A DNA stretch of 64,000 bases from assembly GCA_029959085.1 (NCBI GenBank), contig JARWIR010000038.1:6270915-6334914 (forward strand), read 5' to 3'. Position numbers and translations under genes: made by a program. Source of the stretch: Nemophila menziesii. Lineage: Eukaryota; Streptophyta; Magnoliopsida; Boraginales; Hydrophyllaceae. Below, one piece after another: positions 32,450 through 43,860 of the stretch; within the stretch, counting starts at the first letter, position 1, and every line of letters starts with the position of its first letter. The notes under the pieces were generated by a model. The model ran no database searches and was not told the DNA's origin. It saw nothing but the letters and a program-made list of their open reading frames with translations.

Positions 32450-33422
32450 ATATGGTCAAGACCTGGCCATTTGACACATTTGGCTACTTCGTTCACCGAA
32501 ATCTTATCCTCGTCTCTTCTTTGAATTTTATCTAATATGTACTTTATTTTGAAGAACAAAAATTCTTTTAATTGAATAGTAGCATTTAAACTTTATTTGG
32601 TTTTATGTTTTTTATTGTGATTAAATTATGAATTTTACCAAAGGTAAAACCCGGGTAACCCGTTAGTTAACTCGTCTTAACCCGTGGTAATTTTTATTTT
32701 ACCATTAACACGGGTTTACCTTCCAACATTTACCACTTTCCAATATTACCCTACCCTTACCCCCCAACCCGGGTAAACCCGACCCGTGCTCACCCCTAAG
32801 GAGGATGCCATAACCTAACAAACAGTCCCATTCTTCCCTAAATTTTTCACTAGCCGTATTTGTATAGTTTTATGACACAACTTTAACTCCTGACATCTCA
32901 ATCGATTCATTTATATATCCATCAAGGTTACATTTTATTAAATGAATCGAACCCAAACTTTATATTTTGATTGCATCATAATATAATTTAATTTCATTAT
33001 GGCATAATTATTGAACCCCATACAATATATATGGAGCTGGTGAAGACTACTAAACTCACTGTACGCCGAAGAACTAGAGGGTGTTGGGTGTTTCTTTGTG
33101 AGTGTTTTTGAGGATGGGCAAGTTTGAGTAAATGAGAGGAAAATGAATCGTAAAGAATAAAGCATACCTCTAGTTTAGACCAATCAAGAGGCCTCCATTG
33201 CCACCTTACTCCACCAAACCCACCATTGCCCCGGGTGGTAGTGATAGGCTCCACTAAACGCCACACTTGTGCGCCAAGCTTCCTGGCAGAGATTTCCACC
33301 GCTGCATGTCGTTTAACCTGATGGAGGTGGAACTTCCATTTGAGCTTGGCTGGCCCACTTCCACCTCTTCCCCATTTTCCTTTGATCCTCTGTTGGCGGT
33401 GGAGGTGAGGTTCATCAGACAT
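27659..33422 (-). CDS. USO1-like / BRANCHLESS TRICHOMES-related coiled-coil protein, two exons
   Basis: Exon 1 is 33422-33168 (85 codons, donor AGAG|GTATGC) and exon 2 is 28750-27659 (acceptor TATGTAG|CTA, 363 codons plus stop). Both junctions are phase 0, giving 448 residues. An in-frame upstream ATG at 33458 would add 12. Exon 1 is basic and contains VEISARKLGAQVWRL, like the SARKLAA.LWE motif near the start of this plant family. Exon 2 is largely coiled coil (about residues 130-305), with LVKELENNKVKIQTLESE, EEKRRVLQIIELGREDLFQM and EAKLIIEENISQMENLVASI matching the conserved core. The tail is hydrophilic. Family members are cytoplasmic coiled-coil proteins, and BRANCHLESS TRICHOMES affects trichome branching. 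The specific role here is unknown. No disabling change is seen. A 4.4-kb intron separates the exons. Confidence 0.75.
32173..32798. mobile_element. Non-autonomous hAT element (626 bp)
   Basis: The left end TAGGGTTGAGCA pairs with the complement of the right end, TAGGGGTGAGCACGGGTCGG. The perfect 8-bp duplication AGGAGGAT flanks it (32165-32172, 32799-32806). The interior has many ACCCG/CGGGT steps and a (TA)n tract and no transposase. Confidence 0.92.
32378..32452. repeat. (TA)n microsatellite followed by (GT)n
   Basis: About 31 uninterrupted TA units run from 32379 to about 32439, then GTGTGTGTGTATA. Open frames here read poly(Tyr-Ile) and are artefacts. Confidence 0.97.
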
Positions 33423-33515
33423 CTGCCAACGTAGTTTTCTGAAAATTTTGTTTTTCACTTGAGAACTTTAAGATAGAGCCTCCCTGATTTTGAGACATTA
33501 CTGCACAGAGAACAT

Positions 33516-33525
33516 GTATATATAG
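33516..33525 (-). promoter_or_regulatory. TATA box of the coiled-coil gene
   Basis: On the minus strand CTATATATAC lies about 95 bp upstream of the exon 1 ATG (33422). A start site about 30 bp downstream would give a 5' leader of roughly 65 bases. The placement supports 33422 as a gene start. Confidence 0.55.
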
Positions 33526-34404
33526 TGTAACAGGCGGAGGAGGATTTTTTCCTTTTTCTTTTCTCTTTTTTTTTGAACGTAGGAGGTCTACGTTTGATTA
33601 GAACACTTAATATATGTTATACATAACACCCAACCTTTATATCCAACAAATATATTGTATTTAGATTGATAGCAAATTAATATGATATTGAAAAATTATG
33701 AAATTATAAATATTATGTAATAATGTATTGAGTGGTATGAATTTGAATGAATTATATAATTACCTTTTATGTACGATTTCATTTAATATAGGATGTCTCA
33801 AGACTGTGGTAACACAAAAACTAGCTAATTATCAAGTCGTCAATTGGGGCTATAAATCATCCTTCATACCAACCAAATCAATCATGTGTGAGTACACTCT
33901 AAATTTTGTCCGGATTGTTGATATAGGTAGAATAAAAATGAACCTAATATAATACATACGAGCCAACCACTCCGTACATGTTTATTTCTATGTAAATACT
34001 CATGAGCACAAAGAACATGTTTTCAACCCAAAATGTAGTTGGACCTCTCCCAAATTTCACATGTGGTACAACCTCTAAGGCCTCATATGAGTCAACCTCC
34101 ACCCATAAGTCCATTAACTCTAATCTCCTCCTCCATTCGCAATCCCTTATGAAGTGCGACTAATTATGCAATCGCCGACTAGTTACAATATAGTATCATG
34201 GAGAACCCTCGAACTCAATTACCCTCTATATCTCAAAACACATCCCTTGCCCTCTGACCTTTGTTAGATATTACAACATCCATATGTAGTAAGCTTAATC
34301 CCTTGATTAGGTTTGCACCTGCACCATCCAACGAGCTCAACATACTACCTTTCTCTATCGACCGTACATGGACGGTTACTCCACGCTCGTATATATTCTG
34401 AAGA
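33526..34404. other. Promoter-side spacer, no gene recognised
   Basis: Mostly AT-rich sequence. An open stretch at 33728-33952 has no domain or codon support. It lies upstream of the coiled-coil gene and may include its regulatory region. No defined element ends were seen. Confidence 0.45.
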
Positions 34405-34639
34405 TTGGTATTCAGTTTTCTTTACTTGTATTTCTCGGTTATGGACCGTGATATTATAAAGGTGTCACTGGAAGTTCCTATCATCCGTGGTGTGACCGAG
34501 GATGTAAAAGAAAAGGTCCACAATAAACCCGTGGAAAAGAGATCCAAAAATAAGTTTGAGGTTAGTGACGCGGTCTTGTGGAAGGCACCCAAAGAAGAGA
34601 ATATGCCACGGGGTTTTCAAGAATGTGTGAATGGGACCA

Positions 34640-34770
34640 TCTGTCGTTACTCCTATGGTAACGACAAAGTTAACATAAATCCGATTTGTGTTACTCGTAT
34701 TGTAACGACAAATATAATAGAAATCTGATTTGTCGTTACTTGTATGGTAACGAAAAATTTAATAGAAATT
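34640..34770 (+). repeat. Three ~43-bp repeats, each with a GTCGTTAC/GTAACGAC hairpin
   Basis: Units begin at about 34640, 34682 and 34725. Each holds a TCGTTAC-like arm, a 6-8 base loop and a GTAACGA arm, followed by an AATATAATAGAAAT-like spacer. The first unit has a perfect 8-bp stem. Confidence 0.8.
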
Positions 34771-35002
34771 CGAACCAAGAGGGTCAAAATCTCCGAATGG
34801 TTGATTTTCATAGCCTCGCACACATCTGGGGAGGCTACGTACTCAAGAAGTATAGGAGGTAATCCTTCAAACTTTAAATGACGTTATACAAATATGATTT
34901 CTGGGAGACAACTCACAATTATTTTATGTCTTTTTGCATTTGTTTTAGTTTTGAGATTACGTGTATTATGTGCTTAGAGTATATATTGCAGTAATGAGAC
35001 AC

Positions 35003-36539
35003 TAGTGTCGCCTAGGGTGTGATTAAAATAAGATAAATAAAGTCTAGAAAACTACGCACTCTCACTCTAGACAGACACAGTACTGCAAGTATTACAGGAC
35101 GTATGCAAGTTTTAGTTGATAAGTTGAGTTCGTTCTCAGGGACTTAAGTGTGTTAATCACGTGGGTAGGAATAACGAGTAACAGTAAATAATAAAAAACA
35201 GAAAATAAAAGCAAGGAGATTTCGAATTTAATAACTAAAACTAAGAAAATAAAAGACAATAAAATAAATACGAAGAATATGAGATGAGAGATATAGCTTA
35301 GGTTTTGCTAGTATGCACTAATCCTTCTAATTCTATCTATTAGATCTAGTTTATAAGGGAGAATATTAGCTCTTGTATACTCAGTCAGGATTCTAAATTC
35401 CCATACCTTAGACCTTGAGATCGACTAAGGGGACTACGGAACAACCAAGACGAGGTCTCAGATAGGGTTATCAAGCGCTACCAAGGCCCTAAACAGACAC
35501 TACAATCAATTGGTGATATGGTGATTAAAACAAACCCTAATGACTATCTAGTTAGAATCATGTTTTGTTAGAACTAATATCGACACTAGACGTTATGTGG
35601 TGTTTCAATAATTAGACACCCAGCTAAGGTGATCATCTAACTACTATTAAGGTAATCCTATACTCGTGCACTAGCAAGGAAAACAATCATTAAATCAAAA
35701 CACATAAACAAATATAAGAGTAAGTAGCTAATATCAAATTAAACATATAATTCCCAAAGAAACTTAGATAGAAGAATTAGAATTCATAGATTATACACGA
35801 TTCAAAACCCAAGCTATGGGGAGTTTAGTTCATACCTGATGGAAATAAACTAAAAGAAATTACAAAAGACATCATCTTGCTCTCTACAATAAACTGGAAG
35901 AATAAAACCTTAAGAACTAATTACTATGAGGCAAGGATGATTTTACAAGTGATATAAGGGTGTATTTATAGGTGTTTAGAAGACCTAATTCGTTTTCTTG
36001 AGGAAGAGATAAAGTATTGGACTCCTAGCCCAACTCAAATTCGTATGGAAATAAAGATAAACACTGCTGGACCGTTTTGAGCATATCTTCTTCGTTATTG
36101 GTCGGTTTTTGCTCCATAATATACCAAAAGAATCCTCACAGAATTATCTACGTCCCTATGAGAGGAAATTGCCAAAATCGGCTTCCTTGTAGGAGTAATC
36201 GCCAGTTCTTTAGGCGTGTGCTGCAGAATCTCAGATTTAGGCAGCTTTTCCTTTTCCATATTTTTAGCTTTTGTTTCCTTATCTCCAATTACCATGCAAA
36301 TCTCTTTCCATATCTTGTAGTCTTTGACTTGGACTCTAATTAATCTCCATAATTATCTTTAAAGCTACACACTAAATAAACAATTAAACCCAATATGCTC
36401 TAAAAATATTATTTTACTAAATCAAGACTCAAAATAGGAAAGTGCACTATTTCTCAAGAAAATCGACTATTATGACTTCTAAATCACTAAAAATGATGTC
36501 TCGTCCTAACATAAATCTATCACAAATGAGGAGACATCA
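35003..36539 (-). mobile_element. Solo gypsy LTR (1537 bp)
   Basis: It is homologous end to end to the 1574-bp LTRs at 19440 and 25539, but clearly diverged. Minus-strand ends are TGATGTCTCCTC and GGCGACACTA. The 5-bp duplication GACAC is perfect (34998-35002, 36540-36544). With no internal region, it is what remains after recombination between two LTRs. It sits inside the plus-oriented gypsy fragment. Confidence 0.92.
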
Positions 36540-36599
36540 GACACGTAGAAGTTGTTTCTAATGTGAAGGTTATATAGAAGATGAGTTTGTGGTAAGAGG

Positions 36600-36930
36600 A
36601 GTGGAAAAATCGTGTCACGGCAGGTTCAATGGTATACCACGCTTATCAAGCGGTATACCACAGCTCAAAATGTGTCTTGACTGTGTGTGATACAGTGCAA
36701 GACAGTAAAAAATCACCTTCGGGCGGTATACCACACCCTACCAGCGGTATAGCGTTCCCCAAACTGTATCGAGAAGCCATGACAAGCGTCATGACGACAA
36801 GTCAATAGAAAAAGATGTGTTTAACGGTATCCGACACGGATCAAAGTCGGAGATTTTGAGTCATTCAAGTGGTATATCATGCCCAATGAGCGGTATACTA
36901 CGACGCGACAAAAGCAAAGAAGAGGAGGTT
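36600..36930 (+). repeat. Iterated GCGGTATACCAC motif block
   Basis: GGTATACCAC or close variants occur at about 36631, 36651, 36725, 36744 (GCGGTATAGCG), 36821 (CGGTATCCGAC), 36879 (GTGGTATATCATG) and 36892 (GCGGTATACTACG). The block is at the same relative position as 23690-24060 in the related element, although the units differ in sequence. Confidence 0.75.
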
Positions 36931-38278
36931 TGTTCATAACCAATGTCCACAACCTTAAGCCTATTTCTTCTCCAAACATCCAAACTCCATTGATACTTCA
37001 TCAAACCTTCAACTCACATCAAAACAACACCAATAACCATTAATGCATATCCATATTTATCCCTGCACTCATATAAACAATTTTTACCCATTCAAATAAT
37101 TCCAAAACACCTAGAATCAAGAATCAAAATAAAAAAAAATCCAAAAACCTTTTCCAAAATTTCTTAAAACCTTCTCAACCAAGCAAGATTCCATCATATC
37201 CACATCAAGAATCATCATGCTTACACATTTCCTACCCCAAATCACACCTTATCTACCCAAAATCAAGGGGTAATTCCAAGAGAGGTGCAATTTTGAGCTG
37301 GAGGTCAAAAAAGATGACTAAAAGAGTAGATTCACTATCTAGTGTTAATGAGATGGAAAAGAATCAAATAAAATATTTGGGTGAAGCAAGAAGAAGTCAA
37401 GTGAGAATCGTGTAAGTTCAAGGAAGAAGAGAAATGGTAATCTAAGACAACCGATTAGAGAGGAATCAATAATGGAAGAACAAGAAATTATGATTAAGGT
37501 GCCACATATGTCATACCTCTTCTATCCAGGATCCCTATACCCATGATGAAACAAGATTCTAAGGCCTTATTAGCTATATCCACAAATATATTCCTGGATT
37601 AATACCTTCACACGAGAGATTATTCAATAAGGAAGTGGAGAAGGTGAGAACAAAAGCTTTTTAGAGTTAATTGATTGATTGGGATGGACCACATTAGGAG
37701 TAGGGAAATGTTAAAATCATGGTGATATGAGAAGCTACATACAATCGAAGAATTGCACCCTATCTTGGGTAATGATGACGCGAGGGGGTATCCTCGAGAG
37801 TATGTTTCCTTTCTTCCTTACCATTTCGTTACTTGTAATACATCTGTTAACTTTTAAATTTTTATCGAGTCTATTTTGTGTCATGGGGAGATGACTCATT
37901 TTTTAGTTGGGGTGTGGGGATTTCTTGTCCCTCATCTCCATTTTATTTGATTTATTTCTTTTTAGGTAGAAATATAAAAATTGGTAGCTTGAATTTGATG
38001 TATGTGCATAATGGCCTAAAATCATAAATTTAGTGAGTTAATGATAGTAAGTCATTTGTTTATGAATTAGTATATTGTATGTTTTAAGTATGAACATGAA
38101 AACACACCTTAGTAGTAATAAAGGATTAGTAAGAAATATAGTAGAAGTAAGTTTGATCTTAAGGAAACTTGAGCGGTGTGTAGAACGTGAGATCCGAGAT
38201 AGTTGATAAACCCATAATGAACGTGCTAGAGGTGCAAAAGTAACAAAATTGCATAGTTAGGAAAGTTACTAAGGTGGT

Positions 38279-39850
38279 TGATGTCTCCTCTTTTGTGATA
38301 GAATAATCCTATCACGAGACACTTTTTTGGGGGATTAGTAGCCCTAATAGAGGGATTATTCCCTAATATTTGATGTTACTTACTTTCTTGTCTCGTTTTT
38401 AGCTTATTGCCATTTTTAGAATATTTTGTGCTTTAATCGTCTGTTAAGCGTGTACATGGTTGAAATGGAATCCCAAGATGATATGGAGAAGTCAAGAAAG
38501 TCAAATCTAAACCCAAGCCAAGGCGTAGATAGAGTAAAAAGTCAAGTTTAGAGGCATTTAGGGAATTTCTAGAAAGATTATGTGACTTGTTTCAATCACC
38601 ACAAAAATTAGCAAGAGATTTTGACCTAGTTACTTTTGATCTGAAAAGAGCTTGAAGTCTGTGTCGTGTGAGAGATGACGAAATTCGATTCAGATTTGAG
38701 ACGCAAAAGTTATGGTAATTCTACCACAGTGCCCCAAAGTTGTCCAAAATCAGTAAAAACCAGGTTGGGCCTTTTGGACCTTCCAAAATGGCCCATGTGA
38801 CTTAAAAACGACATGTACCTCTATAAGTACCTTTTATTAGCTGGAGAATACACACAATTCATATCAGAGAGAAACTAATTACGTCTGAAAGCTAAGAAAC
38901 AGAAGGAGGAAGGGCTATCAACAACAACTCAATAATTCTTCATCATCCAAAGCCCGTTTCATCTATTTATATAGAGTAATTTGATTTTGTTTTTTTTTAT
39001 TATGAGTTTATCAGTTTAATTATTTATTTTTAGTATTTTAATATGAGCGAAACCTATATACGCTTGAGAATTATGTAGTGTATGAACCTTATTTAATTAA
39101 TTGATGATTTTGAGTTTTTGGGATATTTACAGTATTTAAATAAATTGAATTAAATTCTTGTTGATAATATCTTTTTGCTTGAAGGTTGTTCTTACCTTGA
39201 TCAAATATAGGATAGTAATAATAGTTAGATTGTCTTCCGGGAGGGGATTTAATTACAGACATATGATATAAGCACTAGGTATGTGTTATTGAGCCGGGAG
39301 GCCTCGACTAGCCAAGTAGCCAATAGGGTATAAACCAATTCGTCCAAGATTATTGTAGTGGCTCTTGGGAGGGGTCATTAGTAGTGGAGGATCGCATGCT
39401 ATTTACCTGGTAGGGGTTAGGAAGATAATTGAATCCCGACTAACGTAGAATGATCAATTTGCCCTTATGCTCAAAACCATCTAATTAAAAAACTTAGGGG
39501 ATTACCAACAAGTATTAAGCACTACTCTCTCATATTACTCATCTTTTATTAGTTAGTTTGCATTTAATTCTAGTTAAATAATCTCTCCTCAGTAGTTCTT
39601 TAGTTTAGCCTTTTTAATTATTGCAATTAGCTAAATTCTCAGACAACCAAACAAACATTTATCTTGTATTTCTTTATGTTCGCAACTAAACCACGATCTC
39701 TTTAAACACAATTACTTTAACTTTTTTAATCCCTGAGAACAAAAACTCTTTTCTTACCATTTTAATTACTTGTCAGTGAACCCCGTACACTTGCGAGTGG
39801 TTAAAGTCATATTATTTTTAGCATATAATTATCACACTCACAGAACGTCA
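38279..39850 (+). repeat. Gypsy LTR, second subfamily (1572 bp)
   Basis: It starts TGATGTCTCCTCTTTTGTG and ends GAACGTCA, directly followed by a primer site. Its inner sequence (for example GTCGTGTGAGAGATGACGAA near 38663) differs from the LTRs at 19440 and 35003 but matches the rearranged LTR ending at 52262. The sequence before it lacks the ~1 kb that precedes the LTR in the intact relative. Confidence 0.85.
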
Positions 39851-40635
39851 AGTTTTTGGAGCCACTGTCAGGGATTACATAAGTTATATTTTTGTGGTTT
39901 AGTTATTGGTGTTTAGTTGTTTTATTGTATTTTACGCTTGTTCTTGTTTTTGTCTTTATACAACTAATAGGTTTGGTATATTCTCTCGGACTCAGAGAAA
40001 TTAAGTGAGCTTTAAAGAAAAGAGAAAGGGAAGAAAGGAAGGCACAAATGGCCGTTGTGAATGCTAATGATTAGCTAAATGTCGATGATAATGGGAACCC
40101 AGGAGTTCCACCAATAGGTGTTGTTCCATCAGGAGATAATGATTATAATCGAGTTCAAGACCCTCCTACAGAGAGCCCGCCACTTAAATGAAAATCAAGG
40201 TGTACGAGTCCCACATGGGGCTATCCCTTGGTTCATGCAGCCTCATGAACAACAACCATTCCGATTTCCACCAATGGAAATTCTCCCACCTGTGATTCAA
40301 GTAGTGAGATTTAACCCATATATGGGCATGATCAACCAATTTGTTAGTTATGGTCACTATACTAGGGCCGATTATGAAGATCCCATTCGAGCAATGCACT
40401 AGTTCATGCAAATCTGTGATGCATATGTTACCCACGGAGTTACTCGGGAACAAATGTACTTCCATATGTTCCTATTTTTCTTCACTGGAGGAGCTAGTGA
40501 GTTGTATGACCAACACTAAAATGATGAAATCAATACGTGGGATCAACTACAAACTGCGTTCTTCGATGGGTATTATCTTCAGAGTGTTAGGTTGAGTGGA
40601 CAAAACAAAAACGGACCTGATTTCCATAATTTAGG
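39851..40635 (+). pseudogene. Gypsy primer site and gag N-terminal remnant
   Basis: TTTTTGGAGCCACTGTCAGG (39853-39872) is a decayed TGGCGCCGTTGCCGGGG primer site. The reading from 40049 (MAVVNAND..LNVDDNGNPG) leads through frameshifts and stops to AIPWFMQPHEQQPFRFPPME, then EQMYFHMFLFFFTGGASELY and WDQLQTAFFDGYY, ending near 40610. This is the N-terminal part of an Athila-like gag, including the start of the Retrotrans_gag domain, which is exactly the part missing from the element at 19440-27112. Reading is broken at least four times. Confidence 0.75.
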
Positions 40636-40638
40636 GTT

Positions 40639-41679
40639 ACGAATTTGAGTTGGGCTACGAGTCCACTACTTACCCTCTCCTTCAAGAAAACGAATTAGGG
40701 CTTCTATACACCTATAAATACACTCCTATATCACTTGTAAATCATCTTTGCCTCATAGTAATTAGTCTTTAGGTTTATTATCATCAAAATTATTGTAGAG
40801 AGCAAGATGAAGTCTTTCATTATTTCTTTTAGTTTATTTCCTTCAGGTATGAACTAATTTTCCCATAGCTTGGGTTTTGCATCATGTATAATCTATGAAT
40901 TATATTTTCTTTCTATCTAAGTTTCTTTGGAAATTATATGTTTTAATCTAATATTAGCTTCTTATCTATATATTTGTTTATGTGTTTTGATTTAATGACT
41001 GTATTCCTTGCGGTGCGCAACGTTTAGGATCACCTTAATAGTAGTTAGATGATCACCTTAGCTGGGTGTCTAATTATTGAAACACCACATAACGTCTAGT
41101 GTCGATATTGGTCTTGACAACACTAATTCTAACTAGATAGTCATTAGGGTATAATATAACCACTATCACCATGTTTGGAAATTGATTGCTTAGGGCCTTG
41201 GTTGCGCCTGTTAACCCTATTTAAACCAGCCTCGTGGTGTGTCTGTAGCCCCCTTAGTCGCTCTCAAGGTCTAAGGTATGGGAATTTAGAATCCTGACTA
41301 AGTATCTAAGAGCTAATTATCTCCCTTATTAACTAGATTTGATAGAAAGAATTAGAAGGATTAGTGCATACTAGCAAAACCTAAGCTATACTTCTCATCT
41401 CATATTTCTTATCTTTTATTTTATTGTCTTTAATTTTCCTTAGTTTACTTTAGTATCTCGAATTATTCTCTTTTATTTTCTGTCTTTTAATTAATTGCTT
41501 TTTACTCGAATTTATTTACCCATTCGTATAACACACTAAGTCCCTGAGAACGAATCTAACTTATCATTAAAACTTGCATACGTCTTGTAATACTTGCAGT
41601 ACCGTGCTAGTCTAGGGTGAAAATGCATTGTTTTCTGGCTTATATTTATCTTATTTTTATCACACCCTAGGCGACACCA
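40639..41679 (+). repeat. 5'-truncated gypsy LTR
   Basis: It matches the downstream two thirds of the solo LTR at 35003-36539 in opposite orientation, from ACGAATTTGAGTTGGGC to the LTR end CTAGGCGACACCA. It has a CTATAAATAC promoter element near 40712. It abuts the gag remnant directly, so an internal deletion joined gag to this LTR. Confidence 0.85.
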
Positions 41680-41879
41680 TACGTCAACGCAGTGGATGCT
41701 ACCATAGATGCTGAGAATCCGAATTTTGTATGTGATTGCATGACTCGTTCACGCTTCAACGGTCTCAATGCACCTTGTTACATTCCTTGAAATCACATTA
41801 TTTAAATATTTGAAACATGAAATAAATCGTTGAAATCACATTACTGAAATATTTACAGCATATTATTTGTAGCAATCTG

Positions 41880-42620
41880 TCCTCCACTCTCTTTTATATT
41901 TGTCAACCCCGACCTCGTTGAAGAATTCCACCATGCAAGTAAGGGGCACATCTTGCTCTTCTCCCTCAATCGGTTCTCTAAACACTGGTGGGTTCTTCTC
42001 CTCCTCATGCTTTATTCAAGGGTCAAAAGTGTTAGCACAATTCAAAACAAAATTAATTACTTCAAATATTTACATCAAACAAGTCCTCCCACGTTCGGGA
42101 ATATGTCTTCAACCCCACACCACTCCGGCGTTTTTGCTTACCTCGGTTTGTCGCGTTAGTTTCAGCCTGTTTATTTATTTTTAAAACAAAGTATAATTAA
42201 AAATTATAACTTAAAGCAATATTACCTTCGAATTCTGCCGCCCCACACATCTGAACACTGTCAATTCTTGGGTGCGGAAAAAATTTATCTTTATCCGAAA
42301 CTTGAAATCACTATATCGTTCAACACATGAAAAATCAATGTTACCATATATTTTATCCGACTCCGGCCTCTACATCCAATCTTCAATACAGAAAAAGTCA
42401 TGTCCATAAATATTGCAACTATTTTTTTTCCTATACAGTGGGTATGAATAAATTAACAACGTAGATAGGAAAAGAGATATACCGTTAATAGATCACGTGA
42501 TCCTTGTTGCATCTCCCGGGGTACTTTTGACCAACTCTTGAAGTATAGCGGGACCTTCTCCCTCACCATGAACCTAATGACCTGGTTGACATGTTTTCTA
42601 TATTTTGTCCCCAAATTTCA
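41880..42620 (-). pseudogene. CACTA second-gene remnant (Transposase_24-like)
   Basis: Minus-strand pieces include RFMVREKVPLYFKSWSKVPR followed by EMQQGSRDLL near 42520, and TYSRTWEDLF near 42090, plus an acidic stretch EEEKNPPVFRELIEGEEQDV near 41990. These resemble plant transposon-associated proteins encoded next to TNP2. Frames change several times. Assignment is by motif feel and neighbourhood. Confidence 0.5.
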
Positions 42621-42889
42621 AGTGTTGTAGAAAACTATGGGGATGTGACCTATTGCCTTCTGCACTGCCTTGTAGGTTGGCTGCATAATTATCCAACCCT
42701 TGGCTTTCTCGGTATTTTTCCTATTATAATACATAATTATTATTAACATACGATAATAAAAAAAACTAATTCAGCTTTAAATAGATTTTACCAGGTGCAA
42801 TACAGCCCGTGAGAGCTAGATTTGGATTTCATCAGGGATCCTGGCCATCACAACGTCCTTGGGGACTAACTGTTATCATCTGCATTTAA

Positions 42890-43860
42890 ATATTTATTTA
42901 TTACACTAAAACTCTTAAATGATATTTTATTATAATAAGACCCCTACAATTTTATTTTATTACATTAACACTCCTAAATTATATTTTACTACACTAAGGC
43001 CCCTAAAATTTTATTTTATTACACATAGATTCTTAAAATTTATTTTATTACACTAAAACCACTAATTTATATTTTATTACATTAATTCCTCCCACAATTT
43101 TCATTTTATTACACTAAGGCACCTAATTTTTATTTTATTACACTAAGAACCTTAAATTATATTTTATTACATTAATACCTTACAAGTATATCTTATTAAA
43201 CCAAAGCAGCTAATTTTTTATTTTTTAAACTGACATCCCTAAATCATATTCTACTATAATAATGCCCCTACAATTTAAATTTTATATAACTAAGGCACCT
43301 ATCTTTTATTTTAACACACTAAGATCCCTGAATTATATTCTATTACAAAAATGTCCCTACAATTTTTATTTTATTACCCTAACGCACCTAAAATTTATAT
43401 TATTACTCTGAGGCCCCTAAATTATATTTTGTTACAATAATGCCCCTACAATCTTTATTTTATTATGCTAAGGCACCTGATTTTTATTTTAGTACACTAA
43501 GGTACCTAAATTATATTGAAATAAAATAATTTCCCTACAATTTTTATTTTATTACACTAAGGCACGTACAATTTATATTATTACACTAAGACCCTAAATT
43601 TATTTTATTACAATAATGCCCCTAAAATTATTATATTATTACACTAGGACACCTAATTTTTGTTTTATTACACTAAGGTCCCTAAATTATATTTAATTAC
43701 AATAATGCCCCTACAATTATATTATATCTATAATAAGGCCCTAAAATTATATTTATTACAAAAAAGACCAATTTTTTTAGTTTATTACACAAAAAACCAA
43801 ATACTTATTTCAATTTCAACTAAATTACTTATCTTTAGATTGCACAATAACCCTTAATTT
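42890..43860. repeat. ~1-kb degenerate minisatellite (ACACTAAGGCCCCTAAATTAT units)
   Basis: About 25-30 units of roughly 33-38 bp repeat TTTTATTACACTAAGGCACC and a variant with TTACAATAATGCCCCTACAA. The two unit types tend to alternate. It lies between the two CACTA gene remnants, probably in an intron or intergenic part. Confidence 0.9.

Larger units (their letters stand above)
28751..33167 (-). other. Intron of the coiled-coil gene, with transposon insertion
   Basis: It has a GT donor at 33167-33166 and an AG acceptor at 28752-28751. It is strongly AT-rich. It contains a hAT element (32173-32798), a TA microsatellite inside it, and a shorter TA run at about 30682-30698. I see no coding remnant in 28760-32170. 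Confidence 0.65.
34405..38278 (+). mobile_element. Internal fragment of a related gypsy element, interrupted by a solo LTR
   Basis: Plus-strand sequence at about 34880-34990 (GACGTTATACAAATATGATT, GGGAGACAACTC) matches the post-gag sequence of the 19440-27112 element (24240-24150 read on minus). After the solo LTR, 36545-38278 continues with the iterated GCGG block and the GATGACTCATTTTTTAGTTG region, then TGTGTAGAACGTGAG and AAAGTAACAAAATTG, all counterparts of 22430-22060 read on minus. An open reading at 34405-34728 has no known domain. The order is preserved, so this is one element cut by the nested LTR. Confidence 0.7.

Noticed and set aside
32197..32559. Tyr-Ile repeat proteins
   Set aside because: They are translations of the (TA)n microsatellite inside a hAT element.
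32938..33165. Minus-strand open frame downstream of coiled-coil exon 1
   Set aside because: It lies in the intron past the GTATGC donor and shows no conservation pattern.
34405..34728. A 107-residue protein with MDRDIIKVSLEVP start
   Set aside because: It could be a retroelement remnant, but no domain or homolog is recognisable and its end overlaps the hairpin repeats, so I did not call a gene.
42890..43860. CRISPR-like array of short repeats
   Set aside because: Units are degenerate, vary in length and have no distinct spacers. The context is a plant transposon, so it is a minisatellite.
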